Notes under the pieces: generated by a model | What the model was told of the DNA's origin: nothing | The model's input: only the letters and a program-made list of their open reading frames with translations | The model's database searches: none | Position numbers and translations under genes: made by a program | From: Odontesthes bonariensis | Lineage: Eukaryota; Chordata; Actinopteri; Atheriniformes; Atherinopsidae | Length of the DNA stretch: 64,000 nt | Reading direction: 5' to 3' | Assembly: GCF_027942865.1 (NCBI RefSeq) | Contig: NC_134510.1 | Coordinates: forward strand, 22,499,209 to 22,563,208 | Part shown: positions 1 through 11,445 of the stretch, piece after piece | Numbering within the stretch: the first letter of the stretch is position 1 | How the letters are laid out: each line of letters starts with the position of its first letter

Positions 1-2236
1 ATATCACAACCCAGCTATTCTAACTAACAGGGCTACAGTTTAACATAAAGCCATTGTTCAACCAAATCTGTGGGTAGCTCTGCAGGTATGCATCTGTGCT
101 TGATGGACGCCTGTTGTGTGTGGTCTTTTTAAATAGTTTGAGGCCTCTTGTATTGTCCTGCGCTGTCCTGTGACAGTAAACCCTCCCAGCTCAGCCTCTA
201 TTGTCTTCAAACAGTAAGTGCATTTCCTGTGCGACTCAGGCTTCTGTTTGCTGCATGTTTCCTAAAATGCTTTGTTTTGAGAGGAAGTGACAAACCTAAA
301 GTAAAGCCTCCTGAGTATTGTCCTGTGTCATGTTTTTAAGCCATCAAAGAGGCTAAATCAGCACAGTTTGCCGGGGTCTTGATGTATCGATCACATAAAT
401 CACAGAGCTCTGATATTGCAAACATCTGCTCGTACACATTACGGGTAATTCAGCCTATTATTCTGCGTTTTTTAAGATAGGCATGAGTCAGAGCAGGTCT
501 CGTGTTTCCGGACTCTCTAAATACAGCAGCAGAGATTGAAAGACTATTTTTCATGGATCCCCAGTGGCTAATTGATTCACAGAGAAAATAGTATCAGTGA
601 GGGCATCCATCTGGGATCTGTGCATCCCCCATCCCCAGTGACACTGCAGGGCAATCTCATTGTGGGATGCTGGGTTCCTGGTGGTTTGTTTACAGGGTTT
701 ACAAGATCCTTTGTTGTCTTTGAAACCCTGCAGTGAGAAACCTGCTTCCCAAAAGCTGAAATATGTTTCCATTGAGATAATCTCACAAACCTAACAGCGA
801 TGATATTTAACTACTGTATTTCAACATTTTTCATTCGGTTTATTAAAAAATATGAGCTCACAGCTGTGGTCTGGCCTCAAAATGAGTTCAAGGTTCGGAT
901 CAGAGACATAACAAAACTCACTCAGTTTTCACCTCCTCTTTCAATTCACGGAAGAAGCATATCTGTTTTAAAAACAGCATGAATTCCTGGGTGGTTCTGT
1001 CGCATCACTTCTTTCCTGAGCTAGCCAGCATAGACCAACACAAAGCAAAACAGACAGAGAGCAGTAAAGAAAACACAGGATTGTGGCTAAAGTGCTGTTT
1101 CCAGGGAAGGGCCATACCTGTACCCCGAACGTGCCAAAGAACACAAAGTGTGGGCTTTGAAAGGCAATCTGTCATTAATGAGAGCATAAACGCTCCAGAG
1201 ACATGTGTTGTCTCTACTCTGACTCCGACTTTGATAAACTGTCGCAACCAGTCCCGCTGCAGGGCATTACAGCACACTCTGGTGAAAAACCACCATATAG
1301 GTATAAAGAGATTGTCACAACCTCAGGTTGTATTTGTTTGATGAGTGATGAGTCACGGACTTACACGGTGATCCAACCTCTGTTGGTTTCATTTCTGAAA
1401 AAAGTTAAAGAAGTTTCCAAAAGCAGGAAAACGTTGCAGATTTTAGAATAATGAGAAATAGTACATCAGTATAGGACTGAGTATTTATAACAACAGAAGA
1501 GTATATGTGATGGAAAGCTCGACAAAAACTATGCCATCCTGAAGGGAGCATGTGACCCACAATGGCTCACTGGTAAGTTTTGAACTTGTTAGGAGGATGA
1601 ACTCATTGCTGGGTTTGATGTTTTCATGAGATTACTGGCAATAAGACAAACTGCATGCATTTCATCACTATGGTAGGATCTACACGGACACAAAACAACA
1701 CTTGCAAAGAAAAGCAAGGAACCCAGGATTTAGTTCTGCAATGCAAAATGTCACCCTATTAAAAGTGAATGAGAATAAAAGTTCTGAATAGTTTTTTATT
1801 GATATTTATTCAGACTGAAGAAGTAAACTAAAATGTATGTAGCATTTGTTGTGTTGTACTTCTGCTGCATTACCATTCATTCCCTATAAATTTGTACCTG
1901 ACAAAAATGAAAAGGTGCTTTTTTGGTGGAGATCTTTAAATCTCGTCCTGATTATCTTGGAATAAAGATGCTTTCATTCAGAAATTCATTTATATCCACA
2001 GACCACAAAGATGTTCAGAATGACCTAACAGTTATGGACTTAATCTGAGGATATTTTGTCAGAATTTTTTAAAAAGTAGTCCTTAAATTAAGGTACTATG
2101 TATTCAAACAAAATGGCATCATGCATGTTGTAACAATGCTCAATCATCGCAATGGATTATCACACAAGATTGTTTAAAGAGTGGGTTTTGCGCACTGACA
2201 GAGCAGAAGTCTAAGCAACAGAACTGTAAGACATAC
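1..2236 (-). other. plekhg4b intron (incomplete)
   Basis: The phase-1 donor after 2237 opens an intron that runs off the left edge. I see no exon-like frame with splice sites on the minus strand here, and none of the CRAL-TRIO, spectrin or DH-PH coding expected further downstream in the gene. Confidence 0.6.
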
Positions 2237-3476
2237 CTGAATCCTCTTTGCTGCTTCTCCTCTCATTTCCAGCAAACACAGCCTCAACATCCAGCTTCCC
2301 AAAACGAAGAGCATAACCATTCATCAGCTTTTTAGGGGAGATGCTTGTTGAGCCTCCAGAGGAGGATCGTTCTCGATGACCTTTAACCTGGCCTGCTTTG
2401 TTAGTCCTCTCCAGTGACTTGGAGCGCCTTTCTGCCCGCCTCTCAGCGCTTCGCAAGCCCCTCTGTAAGTAAAACAAAGGTGTGTTGGGCCTGGAGTCAT
2501 CACCACTGAGCCAGCCTCGGCTACCAAACCTGCGAGATAAGTGTTCTCTGGGAGAGGTGCGGGTTTCGGGGCTGCTGCCAGGTGTAACGGCTCTCTCCCT
2601 CAGGCCAGCGTTGTGCTCCGGGCTTTCCTCCAGGATAGATTCAGAGCTGGACCCGAGGCTCATGGGATTCTGCAGGGCCTCCATGTAAGATTTCCTGAAA
2701 AGTCTCTTGCTCTCAAACGTAACAGAGTCTCTCGGAATGCGGCGTTGAGGGCCAGGGTTGCTGAGGTCTGTACTAAAAGAGAGCATCTTGGACCCTGTCC
2801 CTCGTTCTCTTCCGCTACTGTCCTCATGCCCTTGTCCATTAGCACAGTCCTCAGCAGGTCTTTCAATTTTAATGACAGGTGTAGCAGGATCTTCCCTGCT
2901 GACGCTCCGGTTCCCACTGATGGAGTCGATGTGGCTTCTGTTTGGAGAGGTGGGCTCCGAAAAGATGGAGTCAGCTCCCTGAGAGTGCAGGGACTCTCTG
3001 GAGCTGCGGTGGCTGTCCAGAGTCCCGGTGGATCCGCTAGTGCTGCAGGTGCTGAGATGGCCACGGAAGCCACCTCTGCTGCAGTGAGCTTGCATGATGG
3101 CGTCTGCTGTGCTGCTGACAAATAGCGGATTGACCACGTTCTTCCACGGCGTCCTGTACACAGCTGAGCCGGTGGTAAGCAGACAGTTCTGTAGTGGGTG
3201 CAGGTTTCGGTCACACGTTACATTCTGCAAAAATTCAGCTGTAAAGACGCTGCCATACATGCTCTCTGAAATAGGGATTTCTGCAATGGCCTGCCCACTG
3301 GCAGACAGACATTTTATCACTAGCTTGGCAGTCTTGCGGCCTAAAGGAACAATCTGTAGGTAGAAGTCTCCTTGCTTTAGTCGAACTTTGTGCAGAGGAG
3401 CAACCTGCAGGACGATTTTCTCGTGGATGCAGAGGGGCCACCCCTCATGATAGAACAGCAAGCCTTTGTACCTCAC
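2237..3476 (-). CDS. plekhg4b: plekhg4b coding exon 3 (1,240-nt exon)
   Basis: The exon begins at VRYKGLLF after a strong polypyrimidine tract ending TCTCAG and ends at a GTATGT donor, phase 1. The first 110 or so residues finish the conserved N-terminal domain. The rest is a low-complexity linker rich in Ser, Arg, Glu and Pro with many possible SP/TP and RxxS phosphosites (for example SRSVSRE-like and RSKSLER stretches). The open frame continues upstream to 3605, but that part is intron. Confidence 0.93.
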
Positions 3477-6400
3477 CTGAGAGAAAAAAGAGAAGTCTGT
3501 CAATACCCACTCCAGTGAAACATAACTATCATCTGTGTGCAAAGGCTTAGCCATGGTCCAGCTTGCATCATTTTTACTGACATCTGCAAAGCTGTGTTCA
3601 AACACATGTTTAGCTGTAATGGAGAGTCAAAATGTTTTTACAGAGCGCAGCGGATGAATCACTCTCAGCTATCATTCAGTTAAAGAGGAAAACCTGTCTG
3701 TTCAGGCCTGGTTTCACAGCAACCACAACACAAATCTTTGGTGTGACGGCATAATGACAGAAAAGAAAAAAGAAAAGATGAGAGAGAAAGAAACACCGCT
3801 CAAGGGTTGGCTTTTTATCATCTCTTATGAAAACCAAGGCAACAGCTGAGGATGTGATCTCCCTCTGAAGCCTCTCATATTGCCTGCAATACAAAGACTC
3901 ACATGCACAGCGTGCTGTTCTCAGGGGCTAGGCTTAGGTGATACTATTCCTCTATGGCTATCGTCACAGTGTAATCACCAGAGAGATGAATACAGAGGAA
4001 TAAAGTTTCAGTCTTACAGCCCTAACCCAAAAGCAATCAAAGTTTGTTAGAGGGAATATTGAGTTTCACTTCAGACCCAAGAGGATGGCAGCCTCTCAAA
4101 CAGACCTCAGTTCTCCCATTCAGAGAAAGATGGATGCTTTTCTGCTTGTTTTCAGGACAATCACCAACTCTGTCTCACTGTCACTTTTCCCACTCACCGA
4201 AAATATTCACATTGTTCTTGGGACAATTTTCATTTCAGTGCATTATCTCACAAGCCCTAACAATAAAACATGTGTTGGTTGGACTTTCAGCTCTTAGTTT
4301 AACAAAAAAAAAAAAAAAGATCTGGGTTAAGCATCTCCAACAGTCCTGCAGGAAAGCAGATAAATCTCTCAATGTCTTATGCCCCACAAAGGATATTGAA
4401 ATAAATCACAAGAGTCGTTCTTGGATTACTCAGTTTAACCGTGTCCACCAAGCACTCACACAGGTTTCTTTTTGGATGATCTGCAGGATCCTCTTGGCAG
4501 GAAGCAAGAAGTCAATGAGGCAGCGGAGGCCGTCCCCACGGTACTGTCTTTCTACCACACTGAAGAGCTGCCAGAGGACGGTGGAGGCGGTGGCACTGAA
4601 GGGACGGTACAGGGCAGACAAGGTGCTCTGGATACAGTTGTCCAAAGACTCAGCATCCTAACAAAAATAAGACGCATGTTTAATCAGGTAAAACATGTTG
4701 CATTAACATCAACAGTCATGTTCGCATCAAAAGCACACCTCCGGGAAGTCTAGAGTCTAGATCAGTGGTTCTGAAACGTTTTGGATTGGAGATCATTCCT
4801 TTAATTTAATTCTTGTTTTTTACTCTTTCAAACACAGACGGTTCAACTTAATAAAAGAAACAAAGAAATTTCATTTTAAAGTGTGCCAACATTTTGTGCA
4901 CTTCTATTGACAATTGAGAGCAAAGCAGTGTTCAGAGAGCATGTTATATTAAAGAGTGAGTTTGTCAACAGATGGGAAGTCTCATTCTTTTAAGATGCGT
5001 GTGCAAAAAATAAAACATTTCTTGGAATCCCAGGCTACTAACAATGTCTGTAATGATTTGTAATGCAATCAATCTCATGTTGTAAAACTACAAGACATCT
5101 GTACATTGTACATGAGCAAAACTAGATTAATATACTGTGTGCTTTCAGTATGCGCGTGATTAGCTGTGCATGACCCCACTTAGCTTGGCTGTCAGGAAGC
5201 GTGAGCATCCCAGCCAGGGGAAACACCTGGTCAGAGTGACGTCAGCGGACACTAACAGCCAAAGTGGAAAGTCCACACTGGACTCCAGTTGCAGTCAGGA
5301 TGGTGGAACGTGACCCTCTAATAACAACCATGTCATCACAGAGTATCATCTGACCTATACATGACCTGGGCCACCACCACCCGTCCCCAGCAGAGCAGAT
5401 GACATGTCCGACATGGCTAGTTACAACTTGTCTGATGGTGAGGCAAGACCTTTGGGATGAGATTGACCCATAGTGGTGGTTATGTTCACCGTTCATGCTA
5501 TGAGCTTCCTCTGATTAGTCAGAGCCAAGGTCACACATCACTTCCTGAATGGAACACAGCAGTGGAATAGGGACATCTGCCTCGAATGATAAGCAGACAG
5601 ATAAATAGCTAAGCCAGGGAGAGATGCACACTATAACAACCATGTAGCATGCTGAAGAACGCTGGGTTCAAATATGCAGCTCTTCGCCACTGTTTTGTTA
5701 CTTTCACTTGAAGGTCAGTGCTACATTTACATAACAATAAAAGTGTGTAAAAAATGCTGCCTGGAAATCAAAAGATGCTCTGTTGAAGTTTACTGGTCAG
5801 ACAGCCCGTGTTTCACCCTTTGTAGGATCTGTCTTGTTGATCTAAGCAGCTCAGCACCATCAATTAGAGCAGAGTGAGTACAGTTCATCTCATTCGTACA
5901 CATGCCACGACTCTACTACAAGGCACTCATTGTGCACTCCGCCTCTCTAAGTGGCATGTGCTGTACAGTGTTGGTGCCCAGGAACAAAACACCCACTTCC
6001 ATTAGCAGTCAGCTTGCTTTTAGAGAGACAAAAAAACTTCTCTGGGCATTAGTCACCGTTGCACCCAAGAGGAGAAGAATAACAGGGACTTTTATTGGAG
6101 GAGAGCTAACAATGGGAGGAAAGCCCTTGCCAGAACAGACTAGCGAGTTTGTCTTAAGGTTTCCAAGGAAGAATAAACAAAGGTAGTGACAGAGGCAAGT
6201 TTTTAAAGAACAATTTGTCAACAGAGATGAGATTTGAGCTTGATCACAATTTGAACACTAGTCATCGCTTTGCAAGAGTGGCTGTCCATGTGCAACAGTG
6301 TTGCAAAACCACATTAAAGTCCATATAAATATATGAATAACACAAAGTACACATTCAATGTAGGGACAAATGTACATTACATCATCCCTCTGCAGTTAAT

Positions 6401-8995
6401 ACATTACATAAGATGAAACTTATCCCTCCAAGTTTCATGAAGGATTCAAGCCTTTTCAGTAAGGGTCACCTGTCTACCGGGAAACATATTTGCATATCTC
6501 AGCAGAATAACTGAGCTTAGCCACCAGAGCTGAGCTTCCCATCCGCTCTGAGCAACAGAGGAATGCAGTGTGTATAGCTGTGTATGTCTAACTTCAGAGC
6601 TTTAGCCAGGACAAGAGCAAAGTGGGAAGTCCCACCCTTTCTGATGCCAGGTCTTTGTGAGCCTCTGGCTGTGTGATGGAAGGCCGAGGTAGTAATTAGT
6701 GGCTTTAAGCTCCAGGTGGAATACTTTTGTCTAAGCTGTCAGTAAAACCAGCTGTTCAAGAGGAGAACATGGAGAAGAAGTAGGCTAGACGAAAGCATCT
6801 CTTGGTGAAACAAACAAACTTATAAGTTCAGTCTGGACTTTAGTCAAGGTTGAGAAGACGCTGATTTTTAATTTTTATTTTAAGTTGTACAAGCTTTTTT
6901 TTTGTTACTTGTTTTATTTCCTTCATGTCTTTATGAAAGACATCAAACACACCCTGGTCATCCTGGTTTAATTATCAGCCAATTCAAAAAAGACATCACC
7001 CTTTAAAGCAGGTGTCAGAGAGAAAAGTGGAAAAGAAAAGAATGAGAAAAGGAGTGAACAAAGGAGTGCATCACAGAGACAGAAAAGCGAGAGACACACA
7101 CAGTCAGAGAGGGTTAACACGAGGTGGTCACTGACACATTTACTGGGTCAGGGACACAAAAGATGTTGCCTACCAGGCCTCCAGTGGAGCATGAAGCCAC
7201 CAGGGGAGTGTAACAGGAGAGCCCTGGAGCCCCCATACAGGCTGCTCACTAACTAACCTGCAACAGCCTCAAAGGCAGCGGGATGACAAAAGCTGCAGGT
7301 TGCTCAGACCTGCCCTGATGCCAGGTGCCAGGATGCCAACAAAGGAGCCTGGTGAGACCTCCCCATTGAGCAGTTTGATTCTGCTTTTGATCCGCACCAA
7401 CAGAAATTCAATCTCATGAGAGACGGAGAGGAAGGAGAGGAATTGAGATAAGTACTCAGAAGACGCACACTGTATAAGCAATTACCCTCGTTAGCCAAGT
7501 CAGTAAGGTTACCTAATACGATCAAAGATTTCTGTTCGCTCAAAGGTTGGTTAAGGTTAATCTGTTGCTAACAACCAAATAAAACAAAAAACAAAGGCTT
7601 GACAGTTTTATCTGTACAAACACTAAACAGCACACTCTTTGGTAGATGACTGCAGAATATGGTAATATGGCTTTTTAAAAAGAGTGTAAATATTGTAATG
7701 TTTGTTCAGCAGATAACCCGTAGAGGAGCACAACGATACTGCGACGAATGTGGATAGGTTTGTGAGGTGCCGTGATAAACTGGCACACATGTGTCCACAG
7801 CAGAAGCAACTATTTGGGATTGTCCTTTAATTTACATTTTCGTTCATATGAACTTTAGAGAACATTTATACCAATTATCAGGTCAAAGAAACTTAACTTC
7901 AAAACAAAAATCCAGATCAAAACCAAAACAGGACTACAGCAGCCTATCTAAGTAGTGGGGTACTTTTTTCTTTTTTTTCACAGATTCCCACAGTTATTAT
8001 CAGAGAGACTTGAATTATGTCTTTAGCAGGCCACTAATGACTTTGTCCTACAGGATGTAAACAGCGCTGACAGGATATTTGTCCCTCATGCTGCACAGAC
8101 AGATCTCACTGACTATAAAATTAATGCTGCACTTTATAAAACCCACACGCCCATTCATATTGTTGCTTATGGTTTGGCCACAAGGAAAACCCAACAAAGG
8201 AGACGAGCAGTGAATGGGGGTCCTTCAACAAATCAGAGCAGTGATGAGCAGCGACAGCAGAGACAAGGGAGACTAACAAAGTCTGCTGATATCTCGGCAG
8301 GGTAAATATAGAATGGCTACATTCCAAAACAAGTAGGAGGCTGAGATCAGCAACAAGTCAGAGAGGATGCAATTGTGTCACTAACTAACCTGAGATGATA
8401 AATGGTCTCCATATATGTACAGGTAATCCCGTACCAACTGAAGAATTAATACAAGATGTGAAACATAAAGTCATTGATCAGTTAGTTTATCAAGCTTGCA
8501 CAGTTCATTTGTGCCGGAAAAAAAAAAAAAAATGAAACCATAGAATACTTGGAACTGAATTAAAATGAGAGAATATTTGTATCATTAGATGATTCAACAT
8601 CATCTTACAATATTGCCCTCCCCCTCCCTCACATACAGCATGTATAAAAAATCTACCTGCTATGTTTTGGCTGCCAAGCAAGCAGTCAAAATATCAGCTG
8701 CCCGTGTGCAGCTGCATCAAAAAACCTCCACCTCTGGTATGTGTACAATAACACACACACACACACACACACACATACACAACAGTTGTTGAACATAGGC
8801 AACAAGTCAGGTTTGCATTCAAAACAAAAAAAAAAATGCACGTAAAAGATAATACATATTCAAAAACAAACACGTAAAAAAATCTGAAAATTTCATTAAG
8901 TCAACAAGTCATTTAACAACTCATACCTTAATACTCAGGTAGTTGTCACAACTGCGGGACTTTGCTCTAGAGTGCATTTTGCCGAGTGACAGCAT
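2237..8995 (-). CDS. plekhg4b: plekhg4b-like Rho guanine nucleotide exchange factor, 5' part (three coding exons, continues past the left edge)
   Basis: Coding exons join as 8927-8995, 4460-4657 and 2237-3476, giving 502 codons and ending in phase 1. The reading starts with a short basic leader, then [10 protein letters not shown], then the conserved N-terminal domain shared by PLEKHG4B, ARHGEF40 (SOLO) and KIAA1755 ([50 protein letters not shown]). A long Ser/Arg-rich, probably disordered linker follows (about residues 230-502). Family members act in the cytoplasm as Rho GEFs through a C-terminal DH-PH module. That module is not in the window, so catalytic function is inferred from family. 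Linkage to nkd2, trip13 and brd9 matches human 5p15.33, where PLEKHG4B lies, and favours this paralogue. The family call is firm; the exact paralogue and the first exon are less certain. Confidence 0.83.
3477..4459 (-). other. plekhg4b intron between coding exons 2 and 3
   Basis: A phase-0 intron of 983 bp with GT-AG ends. It has an A15 tract near 4303 and no other feature that I recognise. Confidence 0.85.
4460..4657 (-). CDS. plekhg4b: plekhg4b coding exon 2
   Basis: 198 nt, phase 0 at both ends, with a TTTTTGTTAG acceptor and a GTGAGT donor. It encodes residues 24-89, from [10 protein letters not shown] to IQKETC, the start of the SOLO/PLEKHG4B N-terminal domain. Confidence 0.92.
4771..4870. 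repeat. possible hAT-type transposon terminus fragment
   Basis: CAGTGGTTCTGAAACGTTTT resembles the CAGTGGTTCTCAAAC ends of hAT-family MITEs. No matching second terminus was found nearby, so this is a fragment at best. Confidence 0.3.
8751..8774. repeat. (AC)12 microsatellite
   Basis: Twelve perfect AC units directly visible. Confidence 0.97.
8927..8995 (-). CDS. plekhg4b: plekhg4b coding exon 1 (proposed start)
   Basis: An ATG at 8995 opens a 23-codon frame that reaches a GTATGA donor after 8927 in phase 0, exactly the phase of the next exon. A second ATG at 8977 is also possible. An in-frame TAA lies directly before the first ATG, so the frame cannot extend upstream. The leader reads SCDNYLSIK just before DAESLDNC. 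It was chosen on phase and position; homology of this leader is weak. Confidence 0.6.
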
Positions 8996-9091
8996 TTAGG
9001 CACCAGGAGAAATCCGAAACGTCAATAAATATTGTGTCATCAACTCCAAGTAGCCGATCCGATCGTCCACACTTTGAGCACCGTAAGTCAT
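8996..9091 (-). other. upstream ORF in the plekhg4b leader, in frame with the main start
   Basis: An ATG at 9091 opens 31 codons and stops with a TAA at 8996-8998; the next triplet is the proposed main ATG. The uORF and the main frame are the same frame, separated by one stop codon. It is real only if transcription begins upstream of 9091. Confidence 0.45.
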
Positions 9092-9330
9092 TGCTGTGAT
9101 ATCAACAGGTCCAGCACCATTTCTCTCCCCTTTCTGACACTATCTGTGCGCTGTGGTGTCGGCAGCTGGAGCAGACTAAACTCCAGAGCGTGAGAGAGCC
9201 AGAGCGCTGGATTCCCCGTCACTCACCCTCCCTTCCTCCTACATAACCTCCCCCGCCCTGCAAGTGCTGCTGCTGCTGCTGCTGCTCTACTACTGAAGCC
9301 TCTTCCAGCTGGATGAATGCACGCTACAGC
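9090..9330 (-). promoter_or_regulatory. probable plekhg4b promoter / 5' leader, GC-rich with GC box and CAG tract
   Basis: This is the only locally GC-rich stretch upstream of the first exon. A GC box (GGGCGGGG, minus strand) lies at 9251-9258 and a seven-unit GCT/AGC tract at 9266-9286. A GTGAGT donor-like site near 9225 could mark an alternative untranslated exon. The transcription start cannot be fixed from sequence alone. Confidence 0.45.
9266..9286. repeat. (GCT)7 trinucleotide microsatellite
   Basis: Seven perfect GCT units; read on the plekhg4b strand this is an AGC/CAG tract in the predicted promoter or 5' leader. Confidence 0.95.
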
Positions 9331-11139
9331 AACTCCAGGCTCATCATTCAGAAAACAGACATGCATACACTAAATAACCTGCACTGCAACGGCCCCCAAC
9401 ACTTGAGTCGGTGTGCACCAGACTCTGACCGAGTCCTCTCCAACCCCCCCTGACCCTTTGCACCCCTACCTCCGCCGGCAGCTCCCCTCTATCCCTCTTG
9501 CCACAATGCTCTCTCTTTGTCCTCACAATACAAATGGACTAAGGTTTCAGCTTATTCTGCTGGTTTTCAAAAGGAAAGAGAAAGGAAGACATCAGCATTG
9601 GCTTGGAGGCTCGGGTAACACACTACAAAAGAATTCCCCCTTAAATATTGTCAGGGGAAATCCCGATTCTTTAACTGGCTCTCACAAACCAGTGACATAT
9701 GTGGGATATCCTCCTATTACAGATGACAGATATGACATCTTCGAAGCAGAGCAGCAAAACTTCCAACAATAAATATGTTTGACTTGGAATTCAGATTTCC
9801 TGTTAGTTGATTATCATTAATAGTGACACCTGACAGGCACTGCTAGAAAACCAACATCGAGACACAAACAGATAAAAGAGGTGAGCAAGGGAATGCAGCA
9901 AACAACAGTTTGTTAGAAATGAACAGAAGTTCTGTCCCGTTTCTTCCTAAACACAGGAAATCCTTGTTCATGGGGGAAAGAAGAGGAAAAAAAAACCACG
10001 CTCAGTGGGAATGTATACTGTGTGTGTGAAAATGTGAAGATCATATTAAGTCAGGCTGTTTAAACAGAGACGGTAGTGAGGGCACGTAATTAAGTTGGTT
10101 TATATTTAGAGATGTCATTAGAGTAAGACACTAAAATGACCTGAGAGGGACAAGAAGACCCACTGTCACAGGCTGCAGTCACAAAAGCCTGATGGGGTCA
10201 TCTAAACACACTGGTTACTCTCACGCTGACAATGTTATCCTGTGATATTTACACTTGGATGAAGAACATGTCTGCGAGACAAAACAAAGAGGAAACAGTA
10301 ATCCAAAACAGAATGGATCAGTTACTCACATGTTGTCTGATATTGGATCTATATTTAGTCTTATTTAGTCTTAGTTCTATGTCTACTCTATAATCTGCTA
10401 CGTAAACAGAAGCAGACATACCTCACATATGCACTATTCAAATATACACTCGTCTCTCTCTGAGTTGTGCAGTGTTTGTGCCAAGATTGAACCTATAATT
10501 TCTGCTGCCTTGGACTTTTGAGAGGGCAGATTTTCTTCTTTTTGTGCATTCCTTTATTCTTAATTTTTACTAAACTCGCTGGGTTGAAAAGACACCACAC
10601 GAGCAACAAGTTAAACTTTTTTGCGAGTATATTTTGGGCATGTATTTATTTCCCAAGTTGACAGTATAAAGAGAAGACAGGAAACGAGGGGGAATGACAT
10701 GCAACAGAGCTGGCCTGAAACTCCCATCTTGCGAGATGCTCTGAATATCAACTAAAATGTGCTTCGAATTCTCAAATTTGGTAATCAAAGCTTGTTTTTT
10801 TTTTAAAACGGGCTTAAATTATTAAGATGTTAGATGCAGATCTTGTATTGACATAGAATGTTGCCTATTGCTTCAGTTGTGTTTTAGTACTACCAACAGA
10901 GAAGTCAGACACTCTAACCTTAGTGTGACCATGGAAGGTTGGAATTACAATACTGTGCCAGTAAATCTGTATAAATACAAACTTCTTCATTCAAGTGAGC
11001 TACACAGTGAGACTGAGACCCTCAGCAGCAGAGGAACTCTCCATTATGTTGTTGTGGCATTTGATAGCTGAATATATTTTAACAATGATTCAATCAGTAT
11101 GGAATCACCTCACTACATAGAGTTTTTGTCTTGAGGCTG
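9331..11139. other. intergenic sequence, nothing recognised
   Basis: No exon with matched splice sites and no recognised repeat. The 119-codon plus-strand frame at 9413-9772 has low-complexity composition and no family resemblance. Confidence 0.5.
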
Positions 11140-11140
11140 A

Positions 11141-11445
11141 ACAGTGGTGTGGTGGTTAGCACCATCGCCTCACAGCAAGAGGGTTCCAGGTTCAACTCCC
11201 AGCTGGGGCCTTTCTGTGTGGAGTTTGCATGTTCCCCCCATGTATGTGTGGGTTCTCTCTGGGTACTCTGGATTCCTCCCACTGTCCAAACACATGCATG
11301 TTAGGTTAATTGATGTCTCTAAAATTGTCCTTAGGAGTGTCTATGTGGCCCTGTGATGGATTGGTGACCTGTTCAGGGTGTACCCCGCCTCTCGCCCAAT
11401 GACCGCTGGCATAGGCTCCAAGCCCCCCGCAAAAATGGATGGATG
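11141..11445 (+). repeat. tRNA-promoter-type dispersed fish repeat
   Basis: About 300 bp matching a very common teleost repeat: TGGTTAGCAC (A-box-like, from 11153), GCCTCACAGCAAGAGGGTTC, a B-box GGTTCAACTCC at 11189-11199, GGCCTTTCTGTGTGGAGTTT, then GTGTACCCCGCCTCTCGCCC and an ATGGATGG tail. It sits intergenically, about 2 kb upstream of plekhg4b. The family is recalled from general knowledge of fish genomes, not searched. Confidence 0.85.

Larger units (their letters stand above)
4658..8926 (-). other. plekhg4b first coding intron
   Basis: 4.27 kb, mostly unique AT-rich sequence. A possible hAT-type terminus begins near 4771. Two copies of CTAACTAACCTG (7251-7262 and 8382-8393) look like donor/acceptor pairs on the minus strand, but no coding exon was found. 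An (AC)12 microsatellite sits at 8751-8774. Confidence 0.6.

Noticed and set aside
2541..3125. 194-codon plus-strand frame opposite plekhg4b exon 3
   Set aside because: Antisense shadow of a Ser/Arg-rich coding exon; no family resemblance and no splice context.
4044..4661. 205-codon plus-strand frame
   Set aside because: Covers the reverse strand of plekhg4b exon 2 and its intron, including a poly-A run giving a Lys stretch; not coding.
7251..8393. Two CTAACTAACCTG copies that look like paired splice sites
   Set aside because: Both read as CAG-GTTAGTTAG on the minus strand but delimit no open frame in phase with plekhg4b; likely chance.
11153..11199. A functional tRNA gene
   Set aside because: A-box and B-box motifs are present but no cloverleaf or anticodon arm can be drawn; the surrounding sequence is a known type of dispersed repeat.
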